Origin: CAYYHA01 sp964471535
Lineage (GTDB): Bacteria > Myxococcota > Myxococcia > SLRQ01
Length of the DNA stretch: 16,231 bases
Direction: 5' to 3'
Assembly (NCBI GenBank): GCA_964471535.1
Contig: CAYYHA010000075.1
Location: 1-16,231 of the forward strand
Shown here: piece by piece, positions 1 to 12,000 of the stretch
Numbering within the stretch: the first letter of the stretch is position 1
Layout: each line of letters opens with the position of its first letter
The notes under the pieces: generated by a model
Seen by the model: only the letters and a program-made list of their open reading frames with translations
Database searches by the model: none
Told to the model about the DNA's origin: nothing
Position numbers and translations under genes: made by a program

Positions 1-3000
1 CTCTCCAGACGGACGATCCCGCCACGGCGCCGGCTCCGGACCCGACGGTGGTCACAATCGAGTACGCGCCCGACTTCAGCGGCTCCTCGAAGGTGGGTGT
101 GGATAGCAACGGCGCCCCGCTCGAGCCCAACGATCGCGTGACGTATACGGTCACGATTCGAAACGACGGAAACCGCGATGTCACCATCGACCTCGTCGAC
201 GATCTGCCGGCGGGCGTCGGGTCTTGCACCCTCGTCGCCGCTCCCCCGGGCAGCAGCTGCTCCGCTTCGGGGGGGGCGAACGGCACCGGCCAGCTTCTCT
301 TGAGCGGGCATCCGGCCGCTTCGGGGAGCATCACCGTGATCGAGTTCGAAGTGGTCGTGGATCCGCTGGTCGCAGACGGCACCGTGGTCCAGAACGAGGC
401 ACGTGTTTCCGTGCGGGAGACGGGTGGAAACTTCGTCCTGCGTTCGGCACCACTGACGGTCCTGGCCCGGCCCGACCTGGGCACCTCCACCAAGTCGGTC
501 GTGGATTCGAACGGGGGTGACGTGCGCCCCGGGGACGTCCTGGTCTACACGCTGGAGATCCGCAACACCGGGAACCGGCCGGCCACCGATGTCGTCGTGG
601 ACGATCCGGTGGACGCCAACCTGGTGGCGGTGCTGCCGGGAGACGGGGGCGTGTACGGCGGCGGAAGCATCCGATGGGACGCCACGGGCACGCCGGCGCT
701 GGCCTCCATCCCGGTGAGGGGCACCGTGCGGCTGACCTTCTCGGCCGAGGTGGCCCGGCCCCTCGCGGACGGGACGCGCATCGCCAACCAGGCCTTCGTC
801 TCCGCGGCTGAGCTCGCGGCACCGGTGCCCACCGACGACCCCGCTACACCGGCGGTGGACGATGCCACCGCCGTTCGGGTCGTCTCGGCCCCCATCCTGG
901 CGGCGACGACGAAAACGGTGACGGATCTGGACGGGGGCGCCGTGCGCCCGGGCGACCGGCTCCGGTACACGATCACGCTGCGGAACACCGGCGATGCCGT
1001 TGCGACGGGCGTACAGGTCGTCGACGACCTGGATTCGGCGCTCCAGAACGTCACCGTGCAGGGCGGCGGAGTTCTCTCCGGCACGCGCATCACCTGGACT
1101 CTGCCGGTACTCGATCTCTCGCCCGGCGGCGACGTGGATCTGATCTTCGAAGCCGAGGTGGCCCGCCCGCTGCCGAACGGTACGGTGATCGCCAACCAAG
1201 CCTTCGTGAGCAGCAACGAGGTGGCGACGCCCGTGCCCAGCGACGATCCCGGTACACCCGCCGCAGACGACGCCACCGTCGTGACGGTACAGAGCACGCC
1301 CGACCTCTCCTCGACCACCAAGACGGTGGTGGACTTCAATGGCGGCGCCCAGATGCCGGGCGACGAGCTGCGCTACGAGATCGTCCTGCGCAACACCGGC
1401 GACGGGGTCGCCCGCGACGTCGTGGTCACCGATCCCATCCCCAGCTGTCTGACCGATCTCCGTCCGGAGGCCGGTGGCGTGCTCTCCGGCGGCAGCCTCC
1501 GCTGGGATGGTGCGAGCACGCCGGCGCTGCTCGCCGTGGGCGCCGCCGAGGTACGCCTCGCCTTCCGAGCTACGATTGCCCCGGGGACGCCGGACGGAAC
1601 CATCTGCAGCAACCAGGCCGTGGTGGCCTCACCGGATCTGGCGGCGCCGGAGCCCACCGACGATCCCTCTACGCCCGCAGTGGACGATCCCACCACGATC
1701 ACCGTGGAGTCCCGGCCGGTCCTCGAAGAGAGCACGAAGGTGGCCCGCCTCCTCCAGGACCGGAACGGGGACGGGCGCTTCAGCCCCGGCGATCGGATCG
1801 AGTACGCCATCGAGATCCGGAACACCGGTACCGAGGTGGCCCCCCAGGTCTCCGCCCGCGATCCCATTCCCCCCCAACTCGTGAACGTCGCCCTGAGCGC
1901 CGGCGGGAGCGTGGGCGGCGGGGAGGCGAGGTGGAGCCTCGGCGATTTGGCGCCCGGCACATCGGTCACCCTGACGCTAAGTGGCGATCTCGTGGCGCCC
2001 CTGGACGACGGGACGCCGGTTTCCAACCAGGCCTTCGTGAGCTTCAGCGGGGCCGGGGCTGAGGTGGGAACGGACGATCCCTCGACGCCGCAGCCGGGAG
2101 ATCCCACCGTCGTCGTCCTCGCCGCGGCGCCGAGTTTCGACGAGACGGAGAAGACCGTCGCCGATGCGAATGGGCCGCCGGTGCGCCCGGGCGATACGCT
2201 CACCTGGACGATCACCGTGAGGAATACGGGCACCATGGTGGCCCATGGCGCCGTGGTGCGCGATACCCTTCCGCCCGAGCTGAGCTTCGTCTCGGCGAGC
2301 GCAGGGGGCAGCTACGATCCTGCGACCCGAAGCGTCACGTGGTCGCTCGGAGACGTCTCGTTGGCTCCCGCGGACGATCGGACGCTGACACTCGTCACGA
2401 CGGTCGCCACACCCCTCGACAACGGTACGGCGGTTGCCAACCAGGCCTTCGTGGAGAGCGCCGAGACCCCCGGGCCGACGCCTTCCGACGATCCGCGGAC
2501 GGTGGCCGTAGACGATCCCACGACGGTCACCGTCGTCTCCGGCTCCGACTTGAGTGCGAGCACGAAGACCGTCACGGATCCCAACGGCGGCGAGGTGAGG
2601 CCCGACGATCTCCTCGAATACACGATCACCGTCATCAACACCGGCGATGCCATCGCGCGCAACGTGACGATCACCGATGGCCTCGATCCCTCACTGAGCG
2701 TGGAATCCGTCCTCGATGGTGGCCGCCTCGCGACGACGGGGGGCGGAGCGACCGTGGTCTGGGACGCCTCGGGGACGCCGGCGCTCTCTGCGGTCGCGCC
2801 CGGGGAACAGGTGACGGTGCGAGTGCGGGCGCGCGTCCTCCTGCCCCTCGACGATGGGACCGTGATCGCCAACCAGGCCTTCCTGCTCGCCGACGATCTC
2901 TCGCTCCCCGTTCCCACCGACGACCCGGCGACCCCGGCACTCGACGATCCCACCTCGGTGGTGGTTCGCAGCGCGCCCGATCTCAGCGCGGCCACGAAGG

Positions 3001-6000
3001 CGGTGCGGGACGTCGACGGCGGCGAGCTGCGGCCCGGGGATCTCTTGGAGTGGACCCTCCGAGTCGAGAACCGGGGGGACATGCGGGCGCGCGACGTGGT
3101 GGTCACCGATCCGCTTCCGCCCGAGCTCGTCTTCGTCTCCGCGGCGGCGGGGGCCAGCTATGACGCAGGGACGCATACCGTCGTCTGGCAAGCCGGGGAG
3201 CTCCTGCCCGGGGCCGCTGCCGCGAAGTCGCTGCGCCTCGTCACCCGCCTCGCCCTCCCCCTCGACGACGGCACGACCGTCGCGAATCAGGCGGTGGTGG
3301 CCTCTCCCGACCTGCCCGCGCCGGAGCCGACCGACGATCCGGCCACGCCGGCAGCGGACGATCCCACCACCGTGGTGGTGCGGGCCGCGCCGAACCTCGA
3401 GGGCGCGACGAAGGTGGTGGTGGACATGGACGGTGGGGACGTGCTCCCTGCAGACCTGCTCACCTACACGATCACGGTGGAGAACACCGGTGACATGGTC
3501 GCGCGCGGCGTGACCCTCCGCGATCCGGTCCCACCGGAGCTCGTCGACGTGACGCCCGCCGATGGAGGCGTCTTCGATACGGCCAGCCGCACCATCCACT
3601 GGCCCGCGGCCGAGATCGTGCCCGGCGGCGCGCCGCTCGTGCGCTCGTTCACCGCCCGGGTCCGGCCTCTCACCCGGGATGGAACGGTGGTCGCCAACCA
3701 GGCCTGGATCACGGTCGGCGGAGTCGAGCTCCCCACCGACGACCCGGCGACCCCAGCCCTCGACGATCCCACCACGGTCGTGGTGCACGCCTCTCCGAAC
3801 CTCGCCGAGTCCACGCTCACGGTCGAGGACGTGGGCGGCGGCCTGCTCTGGCCGGGGGACACGCTTCTGTACACCCTGACGGTGCGCAACACCGGCAACA
3901 CCTATGCGACGGATGTCCGGGTCGAGGTGCCCCTCGACGGAAACCTCGAGCAGGTGCAGCCCGAGCAGGGAGGCAGGGTGCAGGCGAATCTCCTGCTGTG
4001 GGACTCCTCGACCACCCCGGCCCTCGCGCAGCTGACCCCGGAGAGCGGTGGCGAGGTGGTCCTGCGCTTCCGTGCGCGCGTGCGCGCCGACGTCCCCGAC
4101 GGGACGGTGGTGCGCGAGCAGGCCTTCCTCGAGGCCGCGGAGACCCCCGCCGTGCCCTCGGACGATCCGGCCACCCCCACGCCGGGAGACGCCACCCGCA
4201 TCGTGGTGGCCTTCCCCGATCTTCGCGTCACGAAGACCGTCGCGGATCTCGACGGTGGAGCGGTGGAGCCGGGGGACCGGCTGCGTTGGACCCTCGAGGT
4301 GAGCAACGAGGGTTCGGTGGCGGCGACAGCGCTTCGCATCGTCGATCCCGTGGATACCGCCGCACTCGTCGAGGTAGCGGCAGAGGACGGGGGCAGTCTC
4401 GCCGGCGGCACGGTGACGTGGACCTTCCCAGAGCTCTTGCCGGGGGCCCGGAAGGCAGTGCACTTCAGCGCCCGGGTGCGCCCCCTCACCCGCAACGGTA
4501 CGGAGATCGCCAACCAGGCCACGGTGGACGCTGCCGAGCTGCGCGAGCCGCTGCGCTCGGATGACCCGGCCACGCCGGCGGTCGGGGATCCCACCGTGGT
4601 GACGGTGACCGCGGCACCTGCCTTCGACAACGCGGTGAAGTCGGTGGAGGACCTCGATGGCGGCGACTTCGTACCGGGCGACCGGATCCGCTACACGCTC
4701 ACCATCGAGAACACGGGCAACACCTTCGCCACCGATGTGGTGGTGAGCGATGCGATCGACGAGCGTCTCGAAGAGGTGGTGCTCTCGCCACCGGGGCAGT
4801 GGGACGGTGCCGTGGCTCGGTGGACGGCCGCCGAGGTGCCCCAGCTCGCCAGCGTGAGCCCCGGCCAGCCGCTGGCCTTCACCATCGAAGCGCGGATCCG
4901 TGCGCCGCTGGCCGATGGCACGGTCATCGAGAACCAGGCGGTGGTGAGCAGCGCCGAGGATCCTGCGCGACCGTATCTGACCGATGATCCCACGACCCCC
5001 GCGCCGGGGGATCCCACGCGCTTCACCGTCTTCTCCGCACCGCGGCTCTCACGGAGCGAGAAGTCGGTGACCGACCTCAACGGCGGAAAGGTGGAGCCCG
5101 GCGATCTCCTCGAGTACGAGATCGTCGTCGTCAACGACGGGACCGAACGGGCCACGGGGGTGGTGCTGCGCGATGCCGTTCCGTCGCTCACCCGCTATGT
5201 CCCAGGGTCCACCACGCTCAACGGAGAGCCGGTCCCCGATGGTCCCGGTGGGGCCTTCCCCCTGGCCACGGGCCTCGTCGTGCACTCGGCGCGGGCCGGC
5301 ACGCCGCAGGGCGTGGTCCTGGTCGACGACGGCCGCTTCCCCGACGACGAGGCGGCGCGGGTCGTCTTCCGAGTGCAGGTCCTCGATGATGCGCCCGGCG
5401 GTGCCGCCATCGCCAACCAGGGACGCCTCGTCTCCGACCGGACGGCCGAAGTCGGGACCGACGACCCGGCGACGCCGGCAGCCGGCGATCCCACGGTGGT
5501 GGTGGTGGGCGAGGCGGTCCACCTCGCCGATGCGACCAAGACCTGGGAGCTGGTGGAGGACCACGAGACGGCCTCGGTGGTGGAGCCCGGCGACGTGGTG
5601 CGCTACCGCATCGTCGTGCCCAACCGGGGCACGGTCGATGCGCTGGGCGTGCAGGTGGAGGACCGCCTGCCCGCGGGAGCCGAGTACCTGCCCGGCACGC
5701 TCACGCTGGACGGCGTTTCGCTCACCGACGCGCCGGACGGCGATCCCGGGCAGGTCGAATCCGGCATCGTCACGGTGCGGCTCTCGCGGCTGGGGCGAGG
5801 GGAGGCGGCGACGCTCACCTTCGACGTGCGGGTGACCGAAGAGGCACCGCCGACCCTGGTCAATCAGGCCCGCGTGACGGCGACGGGCCCCGGCGGGCGC
5901 CCCATCGAGGAGGCGACCGACGCGGATCCCAGCGTTCCCGGCGACCAGCCCACGGTGGTGCCGGTGGGTGCGCTTCCGGTCCGGGACCTGTCCACCTCCA

Positions 6001-9000
6001 CCAAGACCGTCGAGGACCTCGATGGGGGCCGCGTGCAGCGCGGCGACCTGCTGCGCTACACGCTGAGCATCCGGAACACGGGCAACGCTCCGGTGACCGG
6101 AGTGATCGTGGAGGACGACCTGCCGCCCTGGACCGAGGTGGAGGAGGTGGAGGCGCCCGCCGGCGCAGGTCGTATCGTGGAGCCGCCGCCGGCAGGGCAG
6201 CACCAACGGGGTCGGGTGCGGGTGACGCTCGGCGATCCGCTGGCACCCGGAGCGACGGCGAGCATCGGTCTCGTGGTCCGCGTCAGCCGCGAGGCGCCCG
6301 ATGGGGCGCGGATCGTGAACCTGGGGACGGTCAGCGCCGACGGGGTGGAGGCGCAGCCGCTCGGGCCCGCGGAGGTGGTCGTGGGAGCGAGCCCGGGCAC
6401 CGGCGGCTACAGCGGGCGGGTCTACTGGGACCTTGGTGAGGCAGGCCCCTACGATCCCGACGAGGACGTGGCGCTCTCCGGCTTCACCGTGCTCGCGCGG
6501 CCCCCGGGAGATCCCTCGGGCGAGGTGCTGCGCAGCGCCGTCAGCGACGGGCGCGGTGACTTCACGCTGCTCGGGCTTCTGCCCGGGCGCTACCGCCTGG
6601 AGTTCCGATCGCCGTCGGGCGCCGTCTTCCTCGCCCTCGAGGCCGACGCGGTGCGTGCCGATGGGGTCACGGCCGCCGATGGTGCCATCGACCCCAGCGG
6701 CGTCGTGTACCGGGCCTCCGATGGGACCGGCGTGGCCGGGGCGCGGGTGTACCTCCTCTACGACGAGACGCAGGTGGGCCTTCCCCCACTTCCCTGCGAC
6801 GAGAACCAGGAGCCGGTGCAGCTCGTCTCGGATCCTTCGCTGGGTGCTACGGCGGCCCAGCCGGTGCCGAGGCCGGTGGGCGAGGCCTGTCTGCCCGCCG
6901 GACAGCAGGGACAGGTGACCCCCGATGGCGCAGGTGCAGGCCTGTATCGCTTCGACGTGCCACCCGCCGATCCACCCATGGCCTATCGGCTGCAGGTCGT
7001 TCCCCCTGCGGCGCAGCTGGGCTTCCCGTCGGTCACCGTGCCACCGCAGCCCGGCTTCGCGCCCGCGGGCGAGGTGGTGCCCGACGACCGCCCCAACCCG
7101 GCCCTGCGCTACCCCTATTACCTGCGCTTTCGCATCGGGAGTGCCGAGGACGAGGTCACCCACAACCATGTACCCCTCGACCGCGTCGGCGACCTCATCG
7201 AGGTGCGAAAGGTCGCCTCGCAGGGCACCGCGTCGGTGGGCGACCTCGTCACCTACACCATCACCGTTCACAACCGCTCGGGGGAGGATCTGCGCGCCAT
7301 TCCGGGCGGCGTGAGCGGGGGTCTCTTCCTCCAGGACGTCCTCCCCGAAGGCTTCGGCTACGTGGACGGAACGGTCAGCGCGGTGCGCCGGATCCTCTCA
7401 CCCGATGGCGGGGTGCAGAAGCTCTGCCCCCGCATCGGTGAGGATGCGGTGAGCTGTCCCAGCCAGCACCAGGGACCCCAGCGCGCCCTGCCCGGCAAGG
7501 CGGGGCCGGCGGTGGGTCGGGTGCTCTCGTTCGGGCCCTACGACCTGAAGGCCGGCGAGGTGCTCGAGCTTACCTACACCGCACTCGTGGGGGCGGATGC
7601 GCCGTTCGGCGAGGCGACCAATTCGGTCGCGGCCCTCTTCGACAACGTGCGGGTGGGGCAGGCGCAGGCGGTGGTTCGCGTGATCGAGGATCCCCTCTTC
7701 GATCAGGGCACGGTCTTCGGAAAGGTCTACTGCGACGAGAACGGCAATCGGCGCCAGGATGCGGACGAGCGCGGCCTTCCAGGCGTTCGCATCTACGCCG
7801 ACGTGGGCCACTTCGCCGAGACGGACGGGGTAGGGAAGTACCATCTCCACCGGCTGCCCGCCGGACTTCGCCTGTTCAAGATCGATCCTGGGACCCTGCC
7901 CCCTGGATCCGAGCTTCCGGGCTATTCGACGCGGCCGCTCTATCTGACGCGGGGGCTCGATACGACGCTCGACTTCCCGATCCGTTGCACGTTCGAGGTG
8001 GTGCGGCCCGTACGCATCGGCGTGCGCACGCAGAAGGCGCCGCCGGTGGTGCGCGTGAAGGGCAGCCTCGAGACGCTGGCCGTCTCCATCGGCGAGACGC
8101 CGATCGCGGTGCTGGGCGCCCAGGTGGTCCTCGAGAGCGAGGGGAAGCAGGTGAGGGAGGGGGCGCCACCCTGGCCGCCCGAGACGCCTCTTTCCTTCCG
8201 AGCTTCGGTCCGCGGAAGCCCGGCGGCCTGGCGCTTCGTCGTGGCATCGCCGGAGCCGGAGAAGGCGCCCCCCTACCGCTGGCCAGTCGTCTTCGAGCGG
8301 GCGGGTGAGGGCGCGCCGCCGGCCCGGATCGAGTGGGACGGAACGGGTGCCGCGCCGGGGCACACCTATGCCTACTGGCTGGAGGTGGTGGGTTCGGTGG
8401 CCCTCGCTGCGCGCAGCCCTATTCGCATCTTCGAGGCGGCGCCCGAGGTCGATGCCCCGGTGCGCCTCGAGCTCGTGCTGCAGGGGCGCAACTTCAAGGA
8501 GCGCGCTACGGCGCCCACCGAAAGGCTCATCGGCGCTCTGAAGCCGGCGCTGGAGGCGCTGCGCGCCGATCCCGAGGCGCGTGTGGAGATCGAGGTCCAC
8601 GTGGACAGCGGCTATGGGGAGGAGGCGGAGCCACTCACGCAGGCTCGGGCGGAAGCCATCCGCCGCCATCTGATCGATGCGGGGATCGACCCTGCGCGCA
8701 TCACGGCGGTGGGGCGCGGCGCGCACGAGCCGCTTGCGCCCAACGTCGGGCGTCGCAACCGGCTCAGGAATCGGCGGGTGGTGGTGCGCGTGCTCGGGCC
8801 GGTTCCGAGGGCGAAGCCCCACGATCTGGTAGCGCCCTTCGTCCGCGTTCGAGGGGCAGAGGAGGTCACCGTGGATGCGGCGGGTACCTTCGAGGTGAGC
8901 GTCGATCTGCCCGAGGACGGAAAGATGGCCGTCGGCTTGGGGCGGGCGGATGGTGCGACGTATGGGGTCGCGGTCCGATTGGACCCCGAGGGTGCGGCCG

Positions 9001-12000
9001 TGGAATCGGTGCAGGAGGATCTGGAGCTGGCCCGGCAGGCTGCGGATCTGGTCCCCGGCGCCCCGGCGGGGACGGTACCGAAGCGTCTTGCGCCGCCTGG
9101 AGCATCGCCCGGCGCGGCCGAGGCAGCCCCATCGCTTCCCCAGCCCTCGGCACCGTCCGCAGCGGCGCAGGCCTCGACGCTGGTGGTCGAGCTCGGAGGG
9201 CCTGGTCAGCCGAGTCGCGTGCAGGTGGACGGCAAGACCGTTCCGCTGCCACTTCTCACCCTGGCGGTGGCCCGGAAGGGCGAGGGGCGGCCGGTGCGCC
9301 TGCGGCGAGACGGCCGTCCCCGTCGGCCGCTGCGCTTCGTGCCCGGCTCGGCGGTGCCGGTGACGCCCGCGAAGTGGCGGCTCGTGGTGACGACCGCAGA
9401 GGGTGAGGAGATCGCCTCGGTGACGGGAACGGGCGCGCTGCCCCCCGCCATCGTCTGGAACGGGGAGGGTCCCGGAGGTGGGCCCGCGCTCGCAGCGGGG
9501 CGAGGCTACCGCTTCTACCTCGAAGCGACCGATGCCGACGGCAACCTGGGGCGGTCAGCCGCGGGGGCCTTTGCCACCGCCGCACGTGGGTTCAGCCGCA
9601 CGCTGCGCGGTCTCTTCGCACCGGGAGGTACGGTGCTCGGCCCCAAGGCCAAGCGCCGGCTCGCGCGGCTCGCGCGACAGATCCCCGAAGGTGCGCGGGT
9701 GCGGGTCACCGCACACAGCGACAACGCAGGCGGCGCACTCGCGGCAAAGGCGCGCACCCGTGCGCAGGCCAACGCTGTCGAGAAGGCGCTGCGCGCCGCC
9801 GGAGTGAAGGGCCCGATCACCGCCGTGGCGATGGGGAGCGATCGGCCACTCTTCCCCAATCTCACTCCGAAGAATCGAGCGCTGAATCGCCGCGTGGAGA
9901 TCGTGGTGCAGCCGCCGCCCGCGCGGGTGCCCGCTGCCGCCGAGACGGTGGCTGCGGTGACCGTCGACGGTCGGGCGGCAGAGCCGCAGGCGGGCGCATC
10001 GCGCTGGGTGGCGACGCTGCCGGCGGATGCCGAGCGCGTGGAGCTTCAGGTGCACGCCGCGGACGGCCGCTTCGCGCGCTATCACGTCGTGGTACCACGG
10101 GCGGCGGCGCCTGCCGGGGCGCAGGCGGCTGCGTCTGAAGACGCCGGCGCGGCGGGCGGTCCGCGTCTGGCAGAGGCGGGCACGCGCCTTGGCGAGGAGG
10201 TGGCGGCCATGGCAAGCGGCGCGCACGAAGCCGGGCCGGCGCATGCGGGCGGGCCTTCGGCGTCCCGGGCGCCGTCGCAAGAGGGTCAGGGGGAGGCCGG
10301 CGGCGAGATACGCGCGGACGAAGCGGGCGCCGAAGGGACGCAGGCCCTAGGCGCCGAGCCGGTTCCCGCTCCGGTGCACCCGGGGCCACCCGAGTACGAG
10401 ACGGTGCTGACCGACAGGTCCGCGGTGGACCCTGCGAAGGTGCCGGTGGCGCGCACCGTCGTGCTGCTCCCAAGGGAGGGGGCGCGGGTACGAGGCGACC
10501 GGCTGGCCGTAGTGGGCGAGACGGCGCCCGGCGCCTGGGTGCGGGTCAACGGGGAGGAGGTGTCCGTCGATCCATCGGGCCGCTTCGCCACGGCGGTGGC
10601 GCTGCCCCGCGGCAGGAGCACCGTGGTGGTGCAGGCGAAGGACGCCGAGGGGAACGAAGCCTCGGTGCAGCGCACCGTGGTCAGCGATCCCGACGGCCTC
10701 TTCGTGATGGGCCTCGCCGATGGGAGCGTGGGTGTTCGGGGTGCCGAACTCGACGGTGTGCGACCGCACACGGAGATCACCTTCGGCCCCGCCTACGGGC
10801 ACGGCCGTGGCGTGCTCTACGCGAAGGGTCGATGGAAGGCGGAGATCGGGCCCTGGGAGGACTTCGACCTCACGCTCCACGTGGACACGGCCCGCACCGC
10901 CGAAGAGAGCTACGAGAAGGTGCTCATCGAGCCCGAGCGCCACTATGCGATCTACGGGGACGAGGGCCTCGAGGAGGAGGACGTGGCGGCAGCGGGGCCG
11001 CTCTACCTAAAGATCCGCGCCGACCAGAGCTCGGCGGAGATGGGCAACTTCGAGACGAGGCTCGGCACCGGCGGCCTCTTCCGATACCGGCGCGCCCTCT
11101 ACGGGGCGAGGCTGAAGATCGACGAGGCGTGGAGCGAGGCGCTTCGCACGCAGGGTGAGGGTTTCTTCTCCGACGGAGCCCTTGGGGTCACCCACGGGCA
11201 GGCGGTGCTGCAGGGGACGGGGGGATCTTTGTACTTCCTCCCCGTCGGCGACATCGTGGAGGGGAGTGAGCGAATTCGCATCGTCGTCCGCGATCGTCTG
11301 ACGGGCATCGAGCTGTTCACCCGGTGGCTGGTGCGCAACGTGGACTACGTGGTGCGCTGGCAGGAGGGACAGGTCGTGCTGAAGGCACCCTTGCCCGCGG
11401 TCGTGGAGGCCGGATGGCTCGGCGGCTTCAACCTCGCCTCCACGCTCGATGGTCACCCGGTCTTCCTCGTCGCTGACTACGCCTACCGGGCCCGCGGAGA
11501 GGGGAACCTCTCCGGTGGTGCCTACGTCACGCAGAAGCTTGGGGCCCATCTGAGCGTAGGCGGCGGCGCGCTGGCCCAGGAGAACGGCGGCGCCGATGCC
11601 TACACACTCGTCGGCATCATGGCCGAGGTGCGGCCCTTCCCGCGGACCTTCCTGCGGGCCGAGTTTGCGCAGTCGCATGGCTCCGATGCGACGGGTCTCT
11701 ACTCGGCGGACGGCGGCCTCAGCTACGGGGTCCTCCTCCCGCAGTGCACGGGGACCCTCTCACCTGACCCCGGCTGTCGCCGAGGGGGGAGTGCCCTCGA
11801 GCTGCGGGGCGCTTTCTTCCTCGGAGACGTGCTGGGCGAGGCGGGGGAGGGGCTGCGGCTCACCGGCCATCTTCAGCTGCAGGACAAGGGTTTCTACGTC
11901 AGCGACCGCCTGCTCGACCAAGGCCAGGCGAAGGGCGGTGTGGGCCTCACCTACGACGCCACCGAGCAGGATCAGGTGGTGCTGCGGTTCGACCACGTCG

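Noticed and set aside
48..50. GTG at 48 as the start of the giant protein
   Set aside because: The frame is open to the window edge and the upstream codons encode a conserved repeat linker, so the gene starts outside the window.
2691..4463. Long minus-strand open frame of 590 codons inside the repeat array
   Set aside because: It is antisense to well-supported repeats. Its His/Arg/Gly-rich translation shows no recognisable domain, and long antisense frames are expected in GC-rich coding DNA.
474..5510. Repeat linkers as GDPH-type self-cleavage sites (Asp-Pro bonds)
   Set aside because: The motif is DDP or GDPT without the following His of known GDPH autocleavage sites, and no VWD-type domain is present.
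5049..7271. Long minus-strand open frame of 740 codons
   Set aside because: It has the same cause: it mirrors codon bias of the + strand DUF11/SdrD-B coding sequence and its translation is His/Arg/Gly-rich without domains.
7398..8822. Minus-strand open frame of 474 codons over the OmpA region
   Set aside because: It overlaps a clear OmpA/SdrD-B coding region in antisense and has no signal of its own.
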